Source: Nymphaea colorata
Taxonomy: Eukaryota > Streptophyta > Magnoliopsida > Nymphaeales > Nymphaeaceae
DNA: 64,000 bases
Direction of reading: 5' to 3'
Assembly (NCBI RefSeq): GCF_008831285.2
Contig: NC_045140.1
Location: 16,056,370-16,120,369, forward strand
Shown here piece by piece: positions 25,801 to 38,096 of the stretch (positions within the stretch are counted from its first letter, which is position 1; every line of letters starts with the position of its first letter). The position numbers and the translations under genes were made by a program. The notes beneath the pieces are model-generated. The model had not been told where the DNA came from. It made no database searches and was given only the letters and a program-made list of their open reading frames with translations.

Positions 25801-28800
25801 TATACCAATGCATCCTGTGGGAACCGGAAAGTGAGAGAGGTGTACACGCCAATCGGTAGATAAAAGTAAAAGAAAGGGACAGATTGAGATCAAGAGATCA
25901 AAGAGGAGATTGAACATTGATGGAGATAGAGAGAACGTACTAGAAAAGCAGGGAGAGAGAGAGATCAGGAAAACTCCTGCGAAGTAGGGAGCGATAGACA
26001 ACAAAATGGGGAGAGATTAGATGAAAATAGGAAATTAGATTTCTTATAGAAAAAATTGCTCAACTTAACATGCACTTGTGGTCATGCAGATATTAGGAAC
26101 GATACCCCAATCCATCAACCAGGAAACGTCGTTGTTCGATGAAATGTTGCCACTGGCGGGGATGAGGTTTGAGGAGGTTGGTCTCTTCTCAAAACCATCT
26201 CAAAAACTTGTCTCTCTCTATCTCTCCTGCCTCCTCCAAAAATCTCGTGCGTAAGCCGTCATTGTACCAATGCATCAGGTTGGCCATCCAATGGTTGTGT
26301 CTATCAGTATGTCATTTATTAGAATTGCATCTAATTGACAATTTCAACTTGATGGAGGGGACGTTGATTCATCAAGATCCTTGAGCAATTCCCAGGTCTC
26401 ATGGGACTGCTTAACCCCTTGTTCGACGAGTTTCATCATATCTTTTGTGCTCATAATGAGACGATCACACATAACATACTAAAACTGCAATTGCATCGAT
26501 GCATCAAGTTGGCCATGCAATGGTTGGGTCAATCTGTTAGTCATTTATTTCAATTGCATCCAATTGAGATTTTTAACTTGATGGATGGGACATTGCCTCA
26601 TCAAGATCCTTGAGCAGTTCCCAGGTCTCACGGGACTGTTTCCTCTCTTGTGGTAGAGGGTTCATTGGGGACGTTGCTTCATCAAGATCCTTGAGCAATT
26701 CCCAGGTCTCATGGGACTGCTTAACCCCTTGTTGGACGAGTTTCATCATATCTTTTGTGCTCATAATGAGACGATCACACATAACATACTAAAACTGCAA
26801 TTGCATCGATGCATCAAGTTGGCCATGCAATGGTTGTGTCAATCTGTTAGTCATTTATTTCAATTGCATCCAATTGATAATTTTAGCTTGATGGATGGGA
26901 CATTGTTTCATCAAGATCCTTGAGCAGTTCCCAGGTCTCACGGGACTGTTTCCTCTCTTGTGGTAGAGGGTTCATTGCATCTTTTGCGCTTATAATGAGA
27001 TGATCACACATAAACTCTTAAAACTGACCATTATACCAATGCATCCTGTGGGAACCGGAAAGTGAGAGAGGTGTACACGCCAATCGGTAGATAAAAATAA
27101 AAGAAAGGGACAGATTGAGATCAAGAGATCAAGGAGGAGATTGAACATTGATGGAGATAGAGAGAACGTACTAGAAAAGCAGGGAGAGAGAGAGATCAGG
27201 AAAACTCCTGCGAAGTAGGGAGCGATAGACAACAAAATGGCGAGAGATTAGATGAAAATAGGAAATTAGATTTCTTATAGAAAAAATTGCTCAACTTAAC
27301 ATGCGCTTGTGGTCTTGCAGATATTAGGAACGATTCCCCAAACCATGAACCAGGAAACGTCGTTGTGCGATGAAATGTTGCCACTGGCGGTGATGAGGTT
27401 TGAGGAGGTTGGTCTCTTCTCAAAACCATCTCAAAAACTTGTCTCTCTCTATCTCTCCTGTCTCCTCCAACAATCTCGTGCGTAAGCCGTCATTGTACCA
27501 ATGCATCAGGTTGGCCATGCAATGGTTGTGTCTATCAGTATGCCATTTATTAGAATTGCATCTAATTGACAATTTCAACTTGATGGAGGGGACGTCAAGA
27601 TCCTTGAGCAATTCCCAGGTCTTATGGGACTGCTTAACCCCTTGTTGGACGAGTTTCATCATATCTTTTGTGCTCATAATGAGACGATCACACATAACAT
27701 ACTAAAACTGCAATTGCATCGATGCATCAAGTTGGCCATGCAATGGTTGTGTCAATCTGTTAGTCATTTATTTCAATTGCATCCAATTGATATTTTTAAC
27801 TTGATGGATGGGACATTGCCTCATCAAGATCCTTGAGCAGTTCCCAGGTCTCACGGGACTGTTTCCTCTCTTGTGGTAGAGGGTTCATTGCATCTTTCGC
27901 GCTTATAATGAGATGATCACACATAAACTCTTAAAACTGACCATTATACCAATGCATCCAGTGGGAACCGGAAAGTGAGAGAGGTGTACACGCCAATCGG
28001 TAGATAAAAATAAAGAAAGCGGCAGATTGAGATCAAGAGAGCAAAGAGGAGATTGAACATTGATGGAGATAGAGAGAACGTACTAGAAAAGCAGGGAGAG
28101 AGAGAGATCAGGAAAACTCCTGCGAAGTAGGGAGCGATAGATAACAAAATGGCGAGAGATTAGGTGAAAATAGGAAATTAGATTTCTTATAGAAAAAATT
28201 GCTCAACTTAACATGCGCTTGTGGTCATGCAGATATTAGGAACGATTCCCCAAACCATGAACCAGGAAACGTCGTTGTGCGATGAAATGTTGCCACTGGC
28301 GGTGATGAGGTTTGAGGAGGTTGGCCCAGCAGAGGTTTGAGGAGGTTGGCCTCTTCTCAAAACCATCTCAAAAACTTGTCTCTCTCTATCTCTCCTGTCT
28401 CCTCCAAAAATCTCGTGTGTAAGCCGTCATTGTACCAATGCATCAAGTTGGCCATGCAATGGTTGTGTCTATCAGTATGTCATTTATTAGAATTACATCT
28501 AATTGACAATTTCAACTTGATGGAGGGGACGTTGCTTCATCAACTTCTTTGAGCAATTCCCAGGTCTCATGGGACTGCTTAACCCCTTGTTGGACGAGTT
28601 TCATCATATCTTTTGTGCTCATAATGAGACGATCACACATAACATACTAAAACTGCAATTGCATCGATGCATCAAGTTGGCCATGCAATGGTTGTGTCAA
28701 TCTGTTAGTCATTTATTTCAATTGCATCCAATTGATAATTTTAGCTTGATGGATGGGACATTGTTTCATCAAGATCCTTGAGCAGTTCCCAGGTCTCACG

Positions 28801-31800
28801 GGACTGTTTCCTCTCTTGTGGTAGAGGGTTCATTGCATCTTTTGCGCTTATAATGAGATGATCACACATAAACTCTTAAAACTGACCATTATACCAATGC
28901 ATCCTGTGGGAACCGGAAAGTGAGAGAGGTGTACACGCCAATCGGTAGATAAAAATAAAAGAAAGGGACAGATTGAGATCAAGAGATCAAGGAGGAGATT
29001 GAACATTGATGGAGATAGAGAGAACGTACTAGAAAAGCAGGGAGAGAGAGAGATCAGGAAAACTCCTGCGAAGTAGGGAGCGATAGACAACAAAATGGCG
29101 AGAGATTAGATGAAAATAGGAAATTAGATTTCTTATAGAAAAAATTGCTCAACTTAACATGCGCTTGTGGTCTTGCAGATATTAGGAACGATTCCCCAAA
29201 CCATGAACCAGGAAACGTCGTTGTGCGATGAAATGTTGCCACTGGCGGTGATGAGGTTTGAGGAGGTTGGTCTCTTCTCAAAACCATCTCAAAAACTTGT
29301 CTCTCTCTATCTCTCCTGTCTCCTCCAACAATCTCGTGCGTAAGCCGTCATTGTACCAATGCATCAGGTTGGCCATGCAATGGTTGTGTCTATCAGTATG
29401 CCATTTATTAGAATTGCATCTAATTGACAATTTCAACTTGATGGAGGGGACGTCAAGATCCTTGAGCAATTCCCAGGTCTTATGGGACTGCTTAACCCCT
29501 TGTTGGACGAGTTTCATCATATCTTTTGTGCTCATAATGAGACGATCACACATAACATACTAAAACTGCAATTGCATCGATGCATCAAGTTGGCCATGCA
29601 ATGGTTGTGTCAATCTGTTAGTCATTTATTTCAATTGCATCCAATTGATATTTTTAACTTGATGGATGGGACATTGCCTCATCAAGATCCTTGAGCAGTT
29701 CCCAGGTCTCACGGGACTGTTTCCTCTCTTGTGGTAGAGGGTTCATTGCATCTTTCGCGCTTATAATGAGATGATCACACATAAACTCTTAAAACTGACC
29801 ATTATACCAATGCATCCAGTGGGAACCGGAAAGTGAGAGAGGTGTACACGCCAATCGGTAGATAAAAATAAAGAAAGCGGCAGATTGAGATCAAGAGAGC
29901 AAAGAGGAGATTGAACATTGATGGAGATAGAGAGAACGTACTAGAAAAGCAGGGAGAGAGAGAGATCAGGAAAACTCCTGCGAAGTAGGGAGCGATAGAT
30001 AACAAAATGGCGAGAGATTAGGTGAAAATAGGAAATTAGATTTCTTATAGAAAAAATTGCTCAACTTAACATGCGCTTGTGGTCATGCAGATATTAGGAA
30101 CGATTCCCCAAACCATGAACCAGGAAACGTCGTTGTGCGATGAAATGTTGCCACTGGCGGTGATGAGGTTTGAGGAGGTTGGCCCAGCAGAGGTTTGAGG
30201 AGGTTGGCCTCTTCTCAAAACCATCTCAAAAACTTGTCTCTCTCTATCTCTCCTGTCTCCTCCAAAAATCTCGTGTGTAAGCCGTCATTGTACCAATGCA
30301 TCAAGTTGGCCATGCAATGGTTGTGTCTATCAGTATGTCATTTATTAGAATTACATCTAATTGACAATTTCAACTTGATGGAGGGGACGTTGCTTCATCA
30401 ACTTCTTTGAGCAATTCCCAGGTCTCATGGGACTGCTTAACCCCTTGTTGGACGAGTTTCATCATATCTTTTGTGCTCATAATGAGACGATCACACATAA
30501 CATACTAAAACTGCAATTGCATCGATGCATCAAGTTGGCCATGCAATGGTTGCCTCAATCTGTTAGTCATTTATTTCAATTGCATCCAATTGATATTTTT
30601 AACTTGATGGATGGGACATTGCTTCATCAAGATCCTTGAGCAGTTCCCAGGTCTCACGGGACTGTTTCCTCTCTTGTGGTAGAGGGTTCATTGCATCTTT
30701 TGCGCTTATAATGAGATGATCACACATAAACTCTTAAAACTGACCATTATACCAATGCATCCAGTGGGAACCGGAAAGTGAGAGAGGTGTACACGCCAAT
30801 CGGTAGATAAAAATAAAGAAAGGGACAGATTGAGATGAAGAGATCAAAGAGGAGATTGAACATTGATGGAGATAGAGAGAACGTACTAGAAAAGCAGGGA
30901 GAGAGAGAGATCAGGAAAACTCCTGCGAAGTAGGGAGCCATAGATAACAAAATGGGGAGAGATTAGATGAAAATAGGAAATTAGATTTCTTATAGAAAAA
31001 ATTGCCCAACATAACATGCGCTTGTGGTCATGCAGATATTAGGAACGATTCCCCAAACCATGAACCAGGAAACGTCGTTGTGCGATGAAATGTTGCCACT
31101 GGCGGTGATGAGGTTTGAGGAGGTTGGCCCAGCAGAGGTTTGAGGAGGTTGGCCTCTTCTCAAAACCATCTCAAAAACTTGTCTCTCTCTATCTCTCCTG
31201 TCTCCTCCAAAAATCTCGTGGGTAAGCCGTCATTGTACCAATGCATCAAGTTGGCCATGCAGTGGTTGTGTCTATCAGTATGTCATTTATTAGAATTGCA
31301 TCTAATTGACAATTTCAACTTGATGGAGGGGACGTTGCTTCATCAAGATCCTTGAGCAATTCCCAGGTCTCATGGGACTGCTTAACCCCTCTTTTGTGCT
31401 CATAATGAGACGATCACACATAACATACTAAAACTGCAATTGCATCGATGCATCAAGTTGGCCATGCAATGGTTGTGTCAATCTGTTAGTCATTTATTTC
31501 AATTGCATCCAATTGACATTTTTAACTTCATGGAATTGACGTTGCTTCATCAAGATCCTTGAGCAATTCCCAGGTCTAATGGGACTGTTCAACGCCCTGT
31601 TGGATGAGGTTCATCGTGACTTTTGCGCTCATAATGACACGATCACACATAACATCATAAAACTGACAATTACACTGATGCATCAAGTTGGCCATGCATT
31701 GGTTGAATCAATCTGTTTGTCATTTATTTCAATTGCATCCAATTGACATTTTGAACTTTATAGACAGGACGTTGATTCATCAAGATCTTGGAGCAATTCT

Positions 31801-31870
31801 CAGGTCTCACGAGACTGCTTTTCATCTTGTTGTACAAGGTTGATCATATCGTTTGCGCTCATAATGAAAC

Positions 31871-33689
31871 AGCGATATGTCATTTACATCTCATCCCTTG
31901 AGCGGAGATGTGACCGCTCCTTAAATATATGTGTCGCTCTTTATTGCGAAGATGATGAGGCGAGATGCGTCAATAATAATGTCAAACAAAGTCTTATGTT
32001 TGTTCATCACTATTCGACAAGATTGTTCTCCCATATGCAGCATCCTTTCTCTGCTTGTACTAGTTTTGGACAATATTCTTAAAACTGCAATGTATATAAG
32101 ACACTGATTAATTGAATGAGTATATCTCATTCACTGCTCAAATAAGTGTCAATATTTGCTCCAACTAATCTCCAATTTGATCCATCCCCTTTTGCACCAA
32201 TAATAGAACATGATGATGCATCTCTTGAGTGCTCCCAAAGACATCTACGGCGCTCTCTCTTGCATAGATGATGAGGCAAGATGCATAGAATAGTTATTAA
32301 GTCTCAAACAAAATTGATGCTTCTTTCATCACATTTCATCATGAATGTCCCCCCCCCACCACCAGATGCTGCATCGACCATTTGGTCTATGCTTATGAGT
32401 CAACTTATCATAAAAAAATATTGCACCAGTTGCTATTTTGTAATTTGATGGTGGGGACATAGCCACATCTCATGGGATTACTCCCCCTCTTTTTGTACAA
32501 AATTGGTTATAGTAATTTCAGATTGGTTGATTTTACCTATGGGAGAGTATTTTTTTCAAAAACTCTTTATGCATCTCTATATAGTAATTCAAACATTACC
32601 CAAGGATTTCTTACTCATGTTTTGCCTAATCTTTCAACGAAAAGGAAATAATCTAAAATACACAACAAGATCATAAATTTGAATGTTCATGGTAGAGGGA
32701 TATTATCGTATTTACAAAGGCAACTACTGTCACAGCTGAGTAATATATCTGAAAACTAAAAAAGCCATAAAAGCCATTTATGAAGAGCTCTTGTAATCTG
32801 CCTAGACAACGGAAGCTATGGATGTAAAAATTAATTGTCATATGGATGGCAATAAGAACCAGTAAAAAACTGTACAACAATCAACAGTATTTTCAAGCAT
32901 GGAATAGAGATAACCACTAGATCAGAAACAGACAAGCCACAACTACACAAAACATCTGCAAATAAATAAGGGCAGTCTAAGTTGATCATCAATGGGATGA
33001 ATGAAAACAAGGTTCTCCAAACAAAACATGGAATAGACACATGATAAACGTGAAGGACCTTCAGCAACATATTATAGAATATTAACTTCATTTTGGGGAA
33101 AAAAAGAACCTCACATACCACGTGTACCTTTTCAAACCTCTCAGGAATGATAGGTATGTTTCCCTTTTCCAGTGCCCTCAGGCCCCAGGACTACAAACTA
33201 CTGCTTACCGACCCCTTACCGACAAGTGGCTCGATCACCTATCACATACAAGTGCTCCATTTAATTTGACTAGACTGTTTTGCCAAAAACCAATTGTGTT
33301 ATGAATTATGATATATAGAGAGAGAAAATTCCTGACCTCCCCACCACGTTCTGATCTTGGTACTCTTGATGTAGATGGTTCCTTCTTCACAGCAAGACCA
33401 GCCTCTTCAAGGTCTGCCCACAACTTTTTTGCAAGGTTCAAACAGACCAAGTCCACTGGAAATAGGAGACTCCTATGCTCAGGGAAGATGGTGAGCAAGT
33501 GACGCAAGCAAGAATAATCAATTAACTTGAAATTTCCTCAATCAGCCTGGGAAATGAAATTTCTCCTATGCTTAGGGCAAACAGCGAGCAAGTGAAGCAA
33601 GTAGCGACAACAATGTTGATAGATCGATAGTCAGCTAGAGGTCAAGATCAAGGGACACGGATCAAGAGAAAAACAGACAGAATGGCCAA
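31871..33689. other. decayed repeat flank and unassigned DNA
   Basis: Stretches near 31930-32010 and 32260-32340 resemble each other (AAGATGATGAGGC / TAGATGATGAGGC followed by similar sequence), so diverged repeat material continues past the array. A minus-strand stretch 33340-33507 is coding-like (it includes LAKKLWADLEEAGLAVKKEP) and ends at a possible donor. Part of it is itself duplicated at ~33550-33600, and I could not join it to other exons. Confidence 0.35.
33340..33507 (-). other. possible exon or gene fragment, unidentified
   Basis: On the minus strand the frame is open with a plausible amino-acid make-up (PVDLVCLNLAKKLWADLEEA, then GLAVKKEPSTSRVPRSERGG). No start, partner exon or known domain was found. 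A ~40-bp piece at its 5' side, CACTTGCTC...CATAGGAG, recurs at ~33560-33600, which suggests rearrangement. It may be a fragment of a captured gene or chance. Confidence 0.2.
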
Positions 33690-34195
33690 CCGAGGGAGAG
33701 TGGGAACCGGAGAGTGAGAGAGGTGTACACGCCAATCGGTAGATAAAAAATAAAGAAAGGGACAGATTGAGATCGAGAGATCAAAGAGGAGATTGAACAT
33801 TGATGGAGATAGAGAGAACGTACTAGAAAAGCAGGGAGAGAGAGAGATCAGGAAAACTCCTGCGAAGTAGGGAGTGATAGATAACAAAATGGGGAGAGAT
33901 TAGATGAAAATAGGAAATTAGATTTCTTATAGAAAAAATTGCTCACCTTAACATGCCCTTGTGGTTATGCAGATATTAGGAACGATTCCCCAAACCATGA
34001 ACCAGGAAACGTCGTGGTGCGATGAAATGTTGCCACTGGCGGTGATGAGGTTTGAGGAGGTTGGCCCAGCAGAGGACAAGATGCGCAAAGAAGCGGCGGT
34101 TTTGGAGGATGACGGCAATCTCTCCCAATCCCTCTTTTCAAAACCATCTCGAAAACCTGTCTCTCTCCTCCTCCAAAAATCTCGTGCGTAAGCCG
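33690..34195. repeat. single-copy relative of the satellite's 0.5-kb segment
   Basis: Collinear with the satellite segment from GTGGGAACCGGAGAGTGAGAG to AATCTCGTGCGTAAGCCGCC. It keeps ~60 bp (about 34075-34137, GACAAGATGCGC to CCAATCC) that every satellite monomer lacks. On the plus strand it has an open stretch after a possible acceptor (TTATGCAG, 33972) reading MLPLAVMRFEEVGPAEDKMR and ending at TAA after QKSRA, so it may derive from the last exon of a gene. No domain is recognised. Confidence 0.7.
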
Positions 34196-35766
34196 CCATT
34201 ATTGTATGTCTCCACTTCGTTCCTCCGTCTCTCAAACTTTTAGATGCCCCCTTTCCCTTCGGGTCATAGCCATCATTGTTTTTGTGGGTCAAAATTTTTG
34301 CCAAATCCTAATGAGAGCAGAAAGCCAGAGAGCGAATGGAGGAGGGAAAAACCATAATGAGAGCACAGAAAGAGCGAATGGAGGAGGGAGGAGGGAGGAA
34401 ACTTACAGTCTGACTCCACCACCAGAGGCAAGTAGCGAATTCTGAAGGATGAACTACGGGAACCGACGCACGCAATCTGCATCTTCCTTCATCGTCGGCG
34501 CCATCAACGATCCAGCCTCGCTCCCGTCAAGAGAGAGCGAGAGAGGTTGCTTTCCCTCCTTAGAACTCGCGGGAAAAGGAGAGCCTTCTTGAAACGGTAA
34601 CGGTTGAGAGTTTGTTTCTTGAACTTCTTGATTTTAACTTTTGTCCATAACCGAAGACGCAAATACAAAATATTAAATCATCGTGGCTAATTCGTCACTC
34701 CAAGCAAGAAAATATAAATCCGATGTGGTGCCTTAATTGTTCATTCATTAATTAATGAGTTCCCGATAACTAGTATGAGAATATCAATGGATCAGATTCT
34801 TCCGTTAAATTCAAATTCGGAATCAAACGGATAAAAAGAATATATACCATATTTGAATCCTACTTTTAATTTCACAATTGAACCCAAACTGGGATCCACT
34901 TTTAAATTCGTAACAAAATCTGTTTAAAATTATGATATTCTACGTACGAGCTTCAAATCTGTTGCAAATGTACTATTGGGAAATTAAATTTGTATTAAGA
35001 AACTATTTGATAAGAAGAAAATTGTGCTTTTTAAAACATGTGTTTTTGAATTATATGATACAAAATTCCTATGCTTTTGTTACTAGAATAAGGATATTAT
35101 CTTTGATCTCTTTCCGATTCTTTGTGGTATACGGATTCTTGCTAGCCCCAAATGGGGAGGGGTCTCCGACGACCCTCATCGCCTGACTCTCTCTCTCTCT
35201 CTCATGTTACCAACTGTCTGGAACTGGGGCCTCTGGTTCGACGTCCCCAAATCGACCGTCGGGCACTGGGGAATAGGGTATCCTGCCGTGTCTCCAAGCC
35301 TCCCTTCGTGCATCAGGGATTGGTTGTCCCGCCTCTCATCCCTACAATGACCCTTGTGCCTCAGGAAGGGTGTCTCCGGCCTGGTTCTCCAAATCCTTCA
35401 ACCGACCGGTAGAGAGTGGAGAGGCTGCTTTCAGGAGCCACGGGTTATGGGAAATGCATTGTCTCTGTTTCTAGATTTTCACTTGCCCTTTAACTTCTTT
35501 GGCTGTTCATTATTCCTTTCTCATGCATGCAAAGGTTTCATGTGGTTTCTTTGTTCGATGATTCTAAGAATGCTCATTGACTATTAAAAGCCCACGTTTC
35601 ACATGTTAACCACTTAGCCCAATCTACGATTGGACTTACAGTTGCCACGAAAACTTAGACTCACATAAGAGGCAAATCGACCAACATTTTGAGCATGCAA
35701 TACTCAAACCCTAGAAAAGAGGAAAGAAGAAAAAAAAGAACAGGAGAGTCGAGATCAATAAAGTAC
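34196..35766. other. no gene supported
   Basis: This holds CT/GA-rich, leader-like sequence, an AT-rich stretch (34600-35100) and a GC-richer block at 35150-35420 with an open plus-strand frame lacking any domain. An ATG at 34449 opens a 48-codon frame (MNYGNRRTQS...), which I cannot support further. Confidence 0.35.
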
Positions 35767-35871
35767 CAGAGAGCGGAGGTAAGAAACTGTAGATGCGCAT
35801 AAGGCACCCGTCGTCCAACGAGTTGATCGACGGTCGCGGCACAGCTTCGTCTTCCTCCCTTCCATTGTTAT
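35767..35871 (-). pseudogene. F-box domain exon fragment
   Basis: On the minus strand, between an acceptor (GGCACAG, before 35871) and a donor (CTCTCTG before GTAC, after 35767), the frame reads AVPRPSINSLDDGCLMRIYS followed by FLPPLSG. This matches the start of an F-box (LDDxCLxxIxSFLPPL), the Skp1-binding helix region of SCF ubiquitin-ligase receptors. The rest of the F-box and any LRR or kelch repeats were not found at lower coordinates, and no start exon is clear upstream. It is probably the truncated 5' part of an F-box gene; an unrecognised long intron cannot be excluded. Confidence 0.45.
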
Positions 35872-36480
35872 CTGTGCCAAAATAGACAAAACGTAGAGAA
35901 AACCTCAGACAAAACACAAATTGACATGTTTCTAGTGAAGGAAATCCTAAAAAGCAAAGAGAGAAGAAGACGAGCAATCGAGAGAGATTACTTGCCTAGT
36001 ATCATGTTTGTTCAAAGTATTGAAACTTCAGAAAGCGTCAGATAGAACAACGATGGACAGGAGAGCAAAGTTGATCAGATATGAGGTCCAAACGGTAGGC
36101 AGGCGGGAGGCACGATGATCGATCTAATAATCCGACGGGCGGTGAGGTAGATGGAGAGAGTGATCCGGTAAGGTGTCTAGGGTCACATGATCCCTACATG
36201 TGCCGCTATCACAAGAAGCTCAACATCCACAAAGACTCAAAAGAATCAATGACCATGTTCTTTCTCCTTCTTCCTCTTTCTTCTATGACAGCGCCCCCTT
36301 GCTCTGGAGTTCTCTGGGGTGAAAAAAGACATCAAGATCAGCGTCGATTACAACTGATGGATTTGGTAACGCTGCCTAGATTCACACAGTTCTCCGGAGC
36401 AGCCTCCTTCCCTCGCCATGGCTAAGGCACAGTGGGGAAAGAGAAAGAAATAAAAGAGGCATTTACCTTCGGGACACGGT
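35872..36480. other. no gene supported
   Basis: Mixed-composition DNA. A plus-strand frame 36198-36425 is open but shows no domain. The minus strand could contain leader sequence of the F-box fragment; I see no start I can defend. Confidence 0.35.
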
Positions 36481-36620
36481 GATGGTGGTGGAGATCGCGG
36501 ACTGGAGAGCGAGGAGCGATGGTGGTGGAGATCGCGGACTGGAGAGCGAGGAGCGGTGGTGGTGGAGATCGTGGACTGGAGAGAGAGCAGCGGTGGTGGT
36601 GGAGAGCGCCGGCGGGAGAG
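36481..36620. repeat. 37-bp GC-rich minisatellite
   Basis: The unit GATGGTGGTGGAGATCGCGG plus ACTGGAGAGCGAGGAGC is repeated nearly exactly twice, followed by two more diverged copies. It lies in a minus-strand open frame rich in Ser, Pro and His, which is repeat-driven. Confidence 0.88.
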
Positions 36621-36947
36621 CGAGCGATGGTCGCGGTTGAGGGCTGAAAGCGCGCGAAAGCGGGAAAGGGAAGAAACCGACGGTTACGTTTTTATGGACG
36701 ACCTCACTCATCAGTGACTACATAAGAAGGTTACTTTCCTATTAAGTGTTTATTAAGTTTCCTTTGTTGGCGCGCTCCACCGATCGTTTGAAATTTGGAT
36801 TTAATTTCGTTTGTAGACTTCATCGAAGCAGCGTTGTTGTTAATGTGACATTCACATCTCGCACATTTCGGACGATAAAACAAAAGCTTGGCTTATTGAA
36901 AGGCGGGTTTCATAGCCGTGGATCTCAGATCTAATTGAGAGAGAGAT

Positions 36948-37428
36948 CCATTGTATTATCAAACAGCGATGTTAACATCCATGGATTGCAGATCCACTTT
37001 GCATCTCAGCTTTACGGGAGAGGCGATGGCTAGGACGTTTGATACATCCACGGATTTTTTTTACCCTGACTAATATTTCGTGGATATCTTTTAGAGTGAC
37101 TCAGAAAAATAAACGATCTTTTAGGATGGAAATTTTTTCATGGAACAAATTTTTCGTGGATCTTTTAGGATGGATTTTTTACAAGGAAAAATTTTCGTGG
37201 ATTTTTAGGATGAAATTTTTTTATGGAAAAAAACTTTTGGTGGATCTTTTGTATGGATTTTTAGTCAATGAAAAGATTTCGTGGATTTTTAGGATGGATT
37301 TTTTTTTTATGAAAAAAACTTTTCGTGGATTAGGATGGATTTTTACCATTGTATTATCAAACAGCGATTTTAACATCCATGGATTTCAGATTCACTTTCG
37401 ATCTCAGCTCTACAGGAGAGGCGATGGC
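36948..37428. repeat. 83-bp direct repeats bracketing an AT-rich degenerate array
   Basis: The left copy (36948-37030) and right copy (37346-37428) both run from CCATTGTATTATCAAACAGC to GAGAGGCGATGGC. Between them, ~315 bp consists of degenerate ~45-50-bp units built on TTTTCGTGGAT and TTTAGGATGGA. The inner repeat stays open on the plus strand and gives an aromatic- and Lys-rich frame with no ATG at its start, which I do not regard as a gene. Confidence 0.85.
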
Positions 37429-37830
37429 AGGAAGACCGAAAGTTGGCAATAAGAGGTGCCGGCAAGCCCACCGCCGTCCACCCTCTCTCTCTCTAGCCAT
37501 CTACAAGAAGAGGCAAAGGGCTTGCCGAAAAACCAAACATGAACCCTCGGCCAGCGCCAAGTTCATGTTGTTAATTCGATGGATGTGATATTTCTGAGCT
37601 TCAACTCAGAACTTCAATTAAACGCCACCACAGAAGAAACTCTTTCTCAATTTTTACAGAATTAAAACCATCCCGTCGCGGAGGGTCCATCTGGCCAGGT
37701 TCAGAAAAAGAGGGATTCAAAACCTCTCTTTTTCTTGCTCTCGGCACTCCAGTGGTCGTCCGGCCGTTGGATGAGCTCCACCGCTGCTCCCCCCTACAAA
37801 AGAAGGAAAAAAATAAAAAATTAAAGAGCC

Positions 37831-38065
37831 AGGTGGAGAAACGTTTCGATTTCAAGAACCGGCTTGGAGAGGCGTCTCGATTTCAAAAACCAGGTTGGAA
37901 AAGCATCTCGGTTTCAAGAACCAAGTCGGAGAGGCATCTCGGTTTCAAGAACCGGGTCGAGAAGACAACGGAGGTTTGGGAAGCATCTCGGTTTCAATAA
38001 CCGGGTTGGGAATGTGTCTCGGTTTCAAGAACCGGGTTGGGGAGACATCTCGGTTTCAAGAACCC

Positions 38066-38066
<1 letters not shown>
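37831..38066. repeat. 31-bp minisatellite, seven copies
   Basis: The TCGGTTTCAAGAACC core recurs at 37846, 37877, 37908, 37939, 37988, 38019 and 38050. The period is exactly 31 bp except for one 49-bp step containing an 18-bp insertion. It ends in a GA microsatellite (38066-38093). All three plus-strand frames are open across most of the array. Confidence 0.92.

Positions 38067-38096
<30 letters not shown>

Larger units (their letters stand above)
19975..31870. repeat. composite satellite array, ~0.92-1.23 kb higher-order monomers
   Basis: Two elements alternate. One is a ~230-bp subrepeat containing GGCCATGCAATGGTTGTGTC, occurring one to three times per monomer. The other is a ~0.5-kb segment from GGGAACCGGAAAGTGAGAG to TCGTGCGTAAGCCGTCATTG, homologous to 33690-34195. 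The same point (TTTGAGGAGG before CTCTTCTCAAAACC) recurs at about 21041, 23073, 24018, 24938, 26169, 27400, 28337, 29258, 30195 and 31140. Monomer lengths are therefore 2032 (with an 801-bp insertion; 1231 without), 945, 920, 1231, 1231, 937, 921, 937 and 945. Subrepeats at both edges (from 19978; after 31500) are more diverged, as expected at the margins of an array. The many 60-100-codon frames inside are by-products of repetition. Confidence 0.93.

Noticed and set aside
19975-31870. Regularly spaced repeats as a CRISPR-like array
   Set aside because: Units are hundreds of bases long with no short spacer/repeat pattern, and the DNA is plant nuclear. It is a satellite.
33948-34304. 118-codon minus-strand frame as a gene
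   Set aside because: It crosses the boundary of the satellite-related segment, has no domain, and lies opposite an equally open plus frame.
37039-37452. 137-codon aromatic-rich frame
   Set aside because: It begins at TTG, not ATG, and is generated by degenerate AT-rich repeats.
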